Source: Gemmatimonadaceae bacterium
GTDB lineage: Bacteria; Gemmatimonadota; Gemmatimonadetes; Gemmatimonadales; Gemmatimonadaceae
Assembly: GCA_019745365.1 (NCBI GenBank)
Contig: JAIETI010000001.1
Location: 1-51,509 of the forward strand
Direction: 5' to 3'
DNA length: 51,509 bases
The notes beneath the pieces are model-generated. The model was not told the DNA's origin. It saw only the letters and a program-made list of their open reading frames with translations, and did not search any database. Below are positions 46,055 through 51,509 of the stretch, in pieces. Positions within the stretch are counted from its first letter, which is position 1. The number at the start of each line of letters is the position of its first letter. The position numbers were made by a program, and so were the translations under genes.

Positions 46055-46456
46055 TCAGTCCGACGGGAGCGGCTCGTCCAACGGGGTATGGAAGGCCGTC
46101 GAGGTGGCTGTCCAGATCGCCGGGGCGTTGACCTCATCCAAATCGGCGTCGTACTTGCGGGTCAACTCCTCGAGCCGATCGGCCGCAACCCGCTTGAGGA
46201 CCTCGAACTCGGCGACCGGAAGGATCACGACGGCCGGGCGCTCGTGCCTCATCACGACCACGGCTTCTCCGCCCTCGACCCGATGGACGAGCGACGCGAA
46301 CTCGTTCTTGGCAGTCGAGCTCGACACCCGGTGCAACCGCTGCCACGACGCCGGCGCCGCGCCGGCCTCGTCCGCGGACCGCTCGACAACCACCGGCGGA
46401 CCGCCCTCGGACACCCGCATACGTCCTCTCGTCGGCCTACCCTGATCGCTCGCCAT
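46055..46456 (-). CDS. Phd/YefM-family antitoxin
   Basis: 133 residues. The central segment SSTAKNEFASLVHRVEGGEAVVVM, then RHERPAVVILPVAEFEVL is the Phd/YefM DNA-binding fold; the first ~45 residues are disordered and the C-terminal ~40 would bind the toxin. Most Phd proteins pair with Doc or RelE; here the partner is zeta-like, a pairing less often noted. ATG at 46454-46456 after GAGGGG. Confidence 0.82.
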   Translation of the reverse strand: MASDQGRPTRGRMRVSEGGPPVVVERSADEAGAAPASWQRLHRVSSSTAKNEFASLVHRVEGGEAVVVMRHERPAVVILPVAEFEVLKRVAADRLEELTRKYDADLDEVNAPAIWTATSTAFHTPLDEPLPSD

Positions 46457-46490
46457 AGCCTGCCCCTCTGAAGTTTAGAACGCAGACAAC

Positions 46491-46507
46491 ATGGCTATTT
46501 TAGCCAT
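46491..46507. promoter_or_regulatory. Palindromic operator over the phd promoter
   Basis: ATGGCTA-TTT-TAGCCAT, a perfect 7-bp dyad spaced by 3 bp. It contains the predicted -10 box of the phd-zeta promoter, as for autorepression by a Phd-type antitoxin. Confidence 0.65.
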
Positions 46508-46525
46508 TCTGTCAACTACTTCCAA
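46497..46525 (-). promoter_or_regulatory. Probable promoter of phd-zeta operon
   Basis: On the minus strand TTGGAA (46520-46525), 17-bp spacer, TAAAAT (46497-46502). The -10 is inside a palindrome. Confidence 0.6.
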
Positions 46526-46797
46526 CTTGGGCCCGAAAATACCGATTGATTGGGAGAGGGATCTTTAACGCGCTCTGGACGCATCTACTGGCACGGCCAA
46601 TACCGCAGGGCGCACAATTTTGCTTTTCAACACCGCAATGCGAAAGAGTGACGGCCCGTGCTCGCCGGTCGTTTCTCTGGTGAGCTACCGCCAGGCGCAG
46701 CCCTTCGTTCTGATCAGCGATTAACGCGGCCGCCGAAACGAAGTGGATAGTCAACATTGTGATATCCAGTCTCCAAGACCACTCCACGCATTCATAT

Positions 46798-46813
46798 TCG
46801 CATACGTATGCGA
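46798..46813. repeat. 16-bp perfect palindrome
   Basis: TCGCATACGTATGCGA, perfectly self-complementary. CATAT at 46793-46797 and ATATG at 46816-46820 extend the dyad with a 2-nt offset. Candidate protein-binding site of unknown function. Confidence 0.6.
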
Positions 46814-47041
46814 TGATATGCAGACTAGAACCAACAGCATCGGCAGCGTGTATTGTGGCATGAAGTAACACTTTAGCAGTGTTATCTAAAGTGATGTGTG
46901 AAGTTTGATCGACAAAGCGCTCAGAAAGTGGGGATAGGAGAGAAAGGAGGGACAGGAAGGACAGGACCTACGTTGGTAGCACGATTTGTTTGCTACCGGA
47001 TCGATGGAATCCAGCCATCTGCCACCTCGGGACCGTCGACG

Positions 47042-47089
47042 AGAATCCCCCCTTCCCCGCCACCGGTCGGCGAGAGACGGGGGGATTCT
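47042..47089. terminator. Long-stem hairpin after lipoprotein gene
   Basis: AGAATCCCCCC (47042-47052) pairs with GGGGGGATTCT (47079-47089), with a smaller CGCC/GGCG stem inside. It lies 33 nt past the minus-strand lipoprotein stop. The lack of a U tract leaves the mechanism open. Confidence 0.5.
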
Positions 47090-47121
47090 TGTACAGAAAG
47101 TGAATGCGTCGAACTGACAGT

Positions 47122-48138
47122 CTACCGAATAGATGTCGCGAACACCGCGAACGATACCGCACGGTTCACAACATTCAGCGTGAGCGTTTGGCCGCCGGTG
47201 ATCTGGCCCAGCGTCCAGACGTATTGGATGATCCCATCGGCCCCCGAGACCGCCTCGACGGGGTTCGTGGAGCCGCCCCCGGGCGGGATGGCGCGCACCG
47301 CGACCCCGACGGCCGGGGTACCATCGAGGTTCACGACGCGTACCCGGATAGGTAGAGGTAGGGTGGTCCCCGCGACCCCCGTCTGGCCACCACCGCTGAC
47401 GAGCTCCATCCGTCCAGGGACGGAGCTATTGGTCACCGTAACGGTATCCGCCAGCCGCAGCGGCTCGAACACCGCCACGATCTTCGTCGACCCGCCCCGG
47501 GGGCCGCCCTGCACTGCCCCAGGCCCCCTCAGGAAGGCGACATCCGGCACGAGAGAGAACCAGGAGATGGCATTCACCGACGGGGTGACATCGCGTCCGC
47601 TGGCGTCGAGGAGCTTCGCCGAGAACGCCGCCGACGAACCGCTCGTGGTGGCCGCCGACCGGGGTGATGCCTGCAGCTTCACGGCCGTCGCGCCAGGCCC
47701 CACGTAGACCACCGGGAGGCTCACCGTGGGCTTCCCGTTGGCGAAGGAGAACGCCCCCGGACCGGCCCGGAAGACGGTGTCGCCGCGGCTATTGATCGCC
47801 TGCAGCACCGCCTCGAACTGCTCCTTGGCGTCGAACACCTGTAGCTCCACCTGCACGACGTACTCGTCCTTGTCCTCCGCGAACTCAGGGCTGTCCTCGC
47901 CGTAGAGCTTCGTGAACACCGCCGTGCGCTTGGCGTCAGCGCGGCTCGCGTTCTCGACCCGGTTGATGACGAGCCGCACCCCGCGCACCTCGCCGATGTT
48001 GTCATTCGTGGCGCTCGTCTGAGCGGCCCACACCGACCCGAGATCGAGCTCGAGTGTCGCCCGCCGCGCAGGCGCGACCGTCTCGCCGCACCCGAGCAGG
48101 ACGCCAAGCCACACCCCCCAACGCCATCGACCCGTCAT
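47122..48138 (-). CDS. Ig-like lipoprotein
   Basis: 338 residues. Signal peptide with lipobox LLGC (Cys17) predicts a lipid anchor after LspA cleavage. N-terminal half (30-155) is a beta-rich domain of unknown type; residues about 155-335 look like bacterial Ig-like repeats (AKLLDASGRDVTPSVNAISW, then VRVVNLDGTPAVGVAVRAIPP). ATG at 48136-48138 after GGGAGG. Probably a surface or periplasmic protein partnered with the large repetitive protein upstream, from which it is separated by a terminator. Confidence 0.83.
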   Translation of the reverse strand: MTGRWRWGVWLGVLLGCGETVAPARRATLELDLGSVWAAQTSATNDNIGEVRGVRLVINRVENASRADAKRTAVFTKLYGEDSPEFAEDKDEYVVQVELQVFDAKEQFEAVLQAINSRGDTVFRAGPGAFSFANGKPTVSLPVVYVGPGATAVKLQASPRSAATTSGSSAAFSAKLLDASGRDVTPSVNAISWFSLVPDVAFLRGPGAVQGGPRGGSTKIVAVFEPLRLADTVTVTNSSVPGRMELVSGGGQTGVAGTTLPLPIRVRVVNLDGTPAVGVAVRAIPPGGGSTNPVEAVSGADGIIQYVWTLGQITGGQTLTLNVVNRAVSFAVFATSIR

Positions 48139-48175
48139 GCGGCCTCCCGAGAGTTGCCAGAATCTACAGCAGAAC

Positions 48176-48203
48176 GGGGCACCCGAGTCACCTCGGATGC
48201 CCC
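48176..48203 (-). terminator. Hairpin terminator of Ig-repeat protein gene
   Basis: A 12-bp stem (one G-T pair; arms 48176-48187 and 48192-48203) around a 4-nt loop, 27 nt after the stop of the large repetitive gene. The minus-strand tail is GTTCTGCTGT, only moderately U-rich. Confidence 0.65.
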
Positions 48204-48230
48204 GCCCTGGTCAGTCAACTGCGCGATCGC

Positions 48231-51200
48231 TCACGGAATCGACGTGATCACATCCCACGGGTCGACCGTGATGGTGCCATTACTGATGTACGGGATGTAG
48301 CGCCCCGTGCCCACGGCCGGCAACGTCACCGTGACCGCACCGGTCAGCGCCCCCGCGACCGTCGTCGGGACGAAGATCGAGCTGCCCGGGGTTCCGCCGA
48401 AGGGACGGAACTCAACGGTCACGCTCTGGCCGTTCAAGAGCGACTGTGGCACCCCCGCATCGCTCGCGATGCGGAAGGTGAAGGTCGCAGGCACATTCTC
48501 CCGCACCTGATTCGCCGGCACCGGGTTCCCACTCTGAATAACGCTCGTCACGTAGACGTACGGCGTTGCCGCGGGCGGTGCACCGACCAATGAGGTCGTC
48601 GCGCTCCCCGTGAGACTCCCCGACGTGAGCGCGATCGTCACCGACCCGGTCGCGCCGGTGAGCGTGATCCCACTGAAGGTCGCCACGCCACCGTTCAGCG
48701 GTGCCGTCAACGTCCCCGCGATCCCCGGCGCCGCGATCGTCACCGACCCCGACGCGCTCGGCATCGCGTCGCCGAACTGATCGAACACACCCACGGTGAA
48801 TCCGAACGCCTCACCGCTGTTCACCGACGCGGGCACCCCCGCCGCCACGAGACTCGTCGGGACCGGCGCCGCCGGCGTCGAGAGACTGATGTTCGCCGTG
48901 CCGCTCAGAGCGCCGAACGTCGCCGTCACGGTGACCGACTGCGGGAGCGTCGCCGAGGTGAGCGAGATTCCCGAGAAGGTCGCCACGCCGCCCGAGAGGG
49001 CGACCGTCGCCGTGCCGCTGATGGTCACGCCCGTCGGCACGCTGAGCGTCACGTTGCCGCTGGCGCTCGTCATCACCGCACCGTTCTGATCGCGCACCGT
49101 CGCCACGAGGTTGCTCATGGCGATGCCGTTCTGGGCGCTCGTGGGCGCGACGAGCTGGACGCTCGTCGCGACCGGCGGCGGACCACTCGCGGTCACATTG
49201 ATCGTCCCCGTCCCGGTGAGGATATCCGCGCTCGCGCTGAGCGTGACATTCACCGTCGCGCCGCTCGCGTGCGTGATCACCAAGTTCGGGAAGCTGGCAA
49301 CGCCACCACTGAAGGTCGCGGTGTTACCGCTCAACGTCACACCAGGCGTGCTCGTCGTGAGCGTCGCGCTCCCGAGCATGCCGCCGACATAGTTGCCACT
49401 CTGATCCACCGGGAAGACCTGCACCGGCGGTGCGACGATCGCCCCCGACTGCGCCTGCCCCGGGAGAGAGACCTCCACCCGCACCGCACCCGGCGGCACG
49501 TTCGCGTTCCCGGCGATCACGGTGACGAGATCCCACGGCGGCGTGCTCCGCCCGCCACTCGCGGTGAGATACGGCAGGTACCGCTGCAGCGTCGGGAAGG
49601 TCACCCGCACCGGCAGCGCGACCGCGCCGACAAAGGTCACGTTCGAGTAGAGCGAGGTGCCGCCCCCTTCCGGGCGCCACTCGACGTTCACCGTCTCACC
49701 CGGATAGGTGAAGGTGTTGCGCGCGCCGAGCGCGTCGTCGGTCGCGGTGCGGATGATGATCTCCGTCGGGACGTTCACACCGACCCCATTGATCCCGACC
49801 TCGACGCCGTTCTGCACCGCGCTCGGCATGCGCAGCCAGACCGCCGGCTCAACGGTGACATTGATCTGGTGCGAAATCGTGAGGCCGTTGTACGTGAAGA
49901 TGAGCGTGACGTTCGGATTCCCACCCGGCGCACGGATCGCGAAGTTCTGGAAGGTCGCCACCGCACCGACGAGCGGCTCCGAGGTCTGCCCCACAAGCGT
50001 GACGCCAGGCGTCGTCGTGGTCACCTGCACATTGCCCGTGGCTTCGAACACCGGCTCACCGGCCGCGTCGAGGGCATACACCTGCGGCGGCGGCCCGAGC
50101 GTGACCGTCGACGGCACGGTGGACGGCGCGCTGAGCTGGATTTGCGTCACCGTACCCGTCGGCGGCGCGACGATCACATTGACCGTCGCGGTCGTGACGA
50201 GCGAGCCTGTCGTAAAGGTCAGCACGACCGGCCCGCTCACGGGCACCGTGAGCGAGATGCCGCTGAAGGTCGCGACCCCGTTCACAGCGGTCAGCGTCGC
50301 CGTGCCATACACCTGCGCGTTCGGCGTGTTCGTGGTGACCGTGACCGGCTGCGTGTGATTGGTCAGCACGTTGCCGTACTGGTCGATCACCGTGGCCGAG
50401 ACCGTGAAGAGTTCGCTGTGATTCACCGACGCGGGGGCGCTCGGCGTGAGCGCGGCAGGCGCCGGGGGCACGGTCAGGTTCACGCTCGCGGTCGCACTGA
50501 GGGCGCCGCTCGTGAAGGTCAGCGTCACCGGACGCGACGTGGCCGCGCTGAGCGTGAGCCCCGCGAAGTTCGCGACGCCCGCCGCCGCGTTGATCGTCGT
50601 CGTGCCGCCGAGCGTGACGCCGGCCGTCGTCGTGCTCACGGTGACGGGGCCATTGAACGTCGCCATCGCCGCAGCGAACTGATCACGGATCGTGGCCGTC
50701 GCGCCGAAGGCAACGCCGCTCGTCGCCGTCGCAGGTGCGCTCGCGACCATCGACGTCGCGGTGAGCTGCGGCGAGACGGTGACGACCGCGCTCCCGGTGA
50801 GCGCGCCACTCGTGAAGGTCAACGTGACCTGCACGGGCGTCGGGCTCGTGTTCGGCGTGGAGATGGTGAGGCCGTTGAAGGTCGCAACACCAGCGACGGC
50901 GTTCGCGCTCATGCCGCCGCTGAGCGTGGCGCCCGCGGTGGTCGTCGAGACCGTCACCGCACCGGTGAAGCTCGTGAAGGTGGCCCCGAACTGATCGTTG
51001 ATCGTCGCGGTCGACGCCGGCGCGAGCGCGAGCCCGCTCGTCGCGGTCGCCGACGCGGTCGCGACCAGCGCGCTCGCGACGGACGGCACCGTGACATTCA
51101 CCGTCGCGGTCGCGACGAGCGAACCGTACGTGAAGGTGAGGACGACCGGTCCCGGGGTCGCGCGCGTGATCGTGAGCCCACTGAACGTGGCCACACCATT

Positions 51201-51509
51201 GACGACCGTGACCGTGACGTTGCCGCTCAACGTAGCGCCAAGCGTGTTGGTGGACACGACGACGCTCCCGGTGGCGCCGGTCATCGTCGCATTGAACTGA
51301 TCCTTCACCGTCGCGGTCGCGACGGGCGCGAGCGCAACACCACTCGTGGCGGTCGCGGGCGCCGTCGCCGCGAGTGCCGACGCGACGGGCGTCGGCGGCG
51401 GCACGGTCACGTTCACCGTTGCCGTCGCGGTGAGTGAGCCGCTCGTGAAGGTGAGGACGACCGGGCCGGTCGTCGTCGAGGTGATCGTGAGGCCGTTGAA
51501 GGTCGCCAC
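48231..51509 (-). CDS. Large Ig-like repeat surface protein (5' end off right edge)
   Basis: 1,092 residues visible; the start and any signal peptide lie past the edge. After a partial repeat come five ~102-residue repeats (49842-51386), a different 118-residue domain (49488-49841), three more repeats (48570-49487), and a second copy of the different domain forming the C-terminus (48234-48569). A typical repeat has ATSGVAFAP, VRDQFG, STTTAGATLSG, GVATFSGLTI and VTLTFTSGSLTATA. The inserted domain shows NVPTEII, VEWRPEGG and RYLPYL then PWDLVTVI, matched by NVPATFT, VEFRPFGG and RYIPYI then PWDVITSI. No sortase, PorSS-type or autotransporter signal at the end. Likely an adhesin or surface scaffold; this is inferred. 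Confidence 0.85.
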   Translation of the reverse strand: MATFNGLTITSTTTGPVVLTFTSGSLTATATVNVTVPPPTPVASALAATAPATATSGVALAPVATATVKDQFNATMTGATGSVVVSTNTLGATLSGNVTVTVVNGVATFSGLTITRATPGPVVLTFTYGSLVATATVNVTVPSVASALVATASATATSGLALAPASTATINDQFGATFTSFTGAVTVSTTTAGATLSGGMSANAVAGVATFNGLTISTPNTSPTPVQVTLTFTSGALTGSAVVTVSPQLTATSMVASAPATATSGVAFGATATIRDQFAAAMATFNGPVTVSTTTAGVTLGGTTTINAAAGVANFAGLTLSAATSRPVTLTFTSGALSATASVNLTVPPAPAALTPSAPASVNHSELFTVSATVIDQYGNVLTNHTQPVTVTTNTPNAQVYGTATLTAVNGVATFSGISLTVPVSGPVVLTFTTGSLVTTATVNVIVAPPTGTVTQIQLSAPSTVPSTVTLGPPPQVYALDAAGEPVFEATGNVQVTTTTPGVTLVGQTSEPLVGAVATFQNFAIRAPGGNPNVTLIFTYNGLTISHQINVTVEPAVWLRMPSAVQNGVEVGINGVGVNVPTEIIIRTATDDALGARNTFTYPGETVNVEWRPEGGGTSLYSNVTFVGAVALPVRVTFPTLQRYLPYLTASGGRSTPPWDLVTVIAGNANVPPGAVRVEVSLPGQAQSGAIVAPPVQVFPVDQSGNYVGGMLGSATLTTSTPGVTLSGNTATFSGGVASFPNLVITHASGATVNVTLSASADILTGTGTINVTASGPPPVATSVQLVAPTSAQNGIAMSNLVATVRDQNGAVMTSASGNVTLSVPTGVTISGTATVALSGGVATFSGISLTSATLPQSVTVTATFGALSGTANISLSTPAAPVPTSLVAAGVPASVNSGEAFGFTVGVFDQFGDAMPSASGSVTIAAPGIAGTLTAPLNGGVATFSGITLTGATGSVTIALTSGSLTGSATTSLVGAPPAATPYVYVTSVIQSGNPVPANQVRENVPATFTFRIASDAGVPQSLLNGQSVTVEFRPFGGTPGSSIFVPTTVAGALTGAVTVTLPAVGTGRYIPYISNGTITVDPWDVITSIP
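48234..48569 (-). repeat. Second copy of PWD-ending domain
   Basis: 112 C-terminal residues of the repetitive protein. Shares NVP, VE-F/W-RP-GG, RY-I/L-PY and a terminal PWD-x2-T-x-I with the internal copy at 49488-49841, at the same relative spacing. Confidence 0.7.
48570..49487 (-). repeat. Three Ig-like repeats (C-terminal block)
   Basis: Three units of 104, 103 and 99 residues with the GVATFSGI-type core and a TFGALSGTAN or TSGSLTGSAT end. They are more diverged from each other than the N-terminal block. Confidence 0.75.
49488..49841 (-). repeat. First copy of PWD-ending domain
   Basis: 118 residues between Ig-like repeats 5 and 6, including RYLPYLTASGGRSTPPWDLV. It is unlike the flanking repeats and similar to the C-terminal domain. 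Confidence 0.7.
49842..51386 (-). repeat. Five Ig-like repeats (N-terminal block)
   Basis: Units of 102, 105, 102, 102 and 104 residues; the first two share the opening VASALxATAxATATSGxALAP, indicating recent duplication. Boundaries: 51081-51386, 50766-51080, 50460-50765, 50154-50459, 49842-50153. Confidence 0.8.

Larger units (their letters stand above)
46508..47121. other. Lower-GC intergenic island with inverted repeats
   Basis: About 610 bp with visibly lower GC than the rest. I see no convincing gene; a 119-codon frame (46512-46871, minus) has no recognisable features. Notable structures are a 16-bp perfect palindrome at 46798-46813, flanked by offset CATAT/ATATG, two overlapping dyads at 46866-46893 (TAACACT/AGTGTTA and CACTTTAG/CTAAAGTG), a GGTAGCA/TGCTACC repeat at 46975-46997, and an 11-bp hairpin at 47042-47089. 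Low GC and lack of genes suggest recent insertion or remnant DNA. Confidence 0.6.

Noticed and set aside
46793-46820. Possible dif/XerCD site at the 28-bp dyad
   Set aside because: The left half resembles a XerC arm (CGCATA) but the right half does not match the XerD consensus. No Xer gene is nearby.
46512-46871. 119-codon minus-strand frame in the low-GC island
   Set aside because: No recognisable domain, no Shine-Dalgarno of note and irregular composition. It ends at the phd promoter. I keep it only as part of the intergenic description.
49269-51437. 722-codon plus-strand open frame
   Set aside because: Shadow of the Ig-repeat protein. Apparent repeats only mirror those of the real gene.

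Overview
The window is high-GC DNA with almost every gene on the minus strand, packed with 1-14 nt start/stop overlaps. It reads as a Gram-negative, meso-DAP type bacterium: MurE has a DNPR motif, there is a lipobox lipoprotein, and an MglA/roadblock/Che cluster is present. Gene content, the type-2-like IleRS with a GXHH signature and the small conserved-looking membrane proteins suggest Gemmatimonadota. That assignment is inferred, not proven by a marker gene.

Layout (minus strand transcribes right to left). 48.2-51.5 kb: the C-terminal 1,092 residues of a large repetitive Ig-like surface protein, entering from the right edge. 47.1-48.1 kb: an Ig-like lipoprotein. 46.5-47.1 kb: a lower-GC, apparently non-coding island rich in inverted repeats. 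45.4-46.5 kb: a Phd/zeta-type toxin-antitoxin pair with an operator over its promoter. 45.2 kb: a small plus-strand membrane protein with its own promoter. 33.6-45.1 kb: a housekeeping run, tilS-hpt-ftsH-cdaA-yggS-divIVA-punA-ileS(::dksA)-lspA-rluD. 15.5-33.6 kb: a continuous chemosensory/polarity cluster, cheW-cheY-cheA-cheC-TPR-DUF4388-TPR/roadblock-roadblock-mglB-mglA-tandem DnaA-like ATPase-DUF4388/TPR-cheR-cheD-cheB-cheW-cheW-TPR-peptidase. The first cheW overlaps rluD, so the two blocks are joined. 15.1-15.4 kb: a strong promoter, a 57-codon membrane ORF and tRNA-Val(TAC). 13.4-15.1 kb: an exported TPR protein ending in a perfect 14-bp hairpin terminator. 1-13.3 kb: the division and cell wall (dcw) cluster rsmH-ftsL-ftsI-murE-murF-mraY-murD-ftsW-murG, then murC running off the left edge. 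A plus-strand VapBC module and a second two-gene module (small ORF plus nucleotidyltransferase) sit between murG and murC.

The most unusual content is the chemosensory cluster. It combines a full CheA/Y/W/B/R/C/D set with the polarity GTPase MglA, three roadblock proteins, two DUF4388 proteins and a protein made of two DnaA-type AAA+ modules without the DnaA DNA-binding domain. No chemoreceptor is visible. Two other oddities are an uninterrupted IleRS-DksA reading frame and a duplicated PWD-ending domain inside the Ig-like protein.
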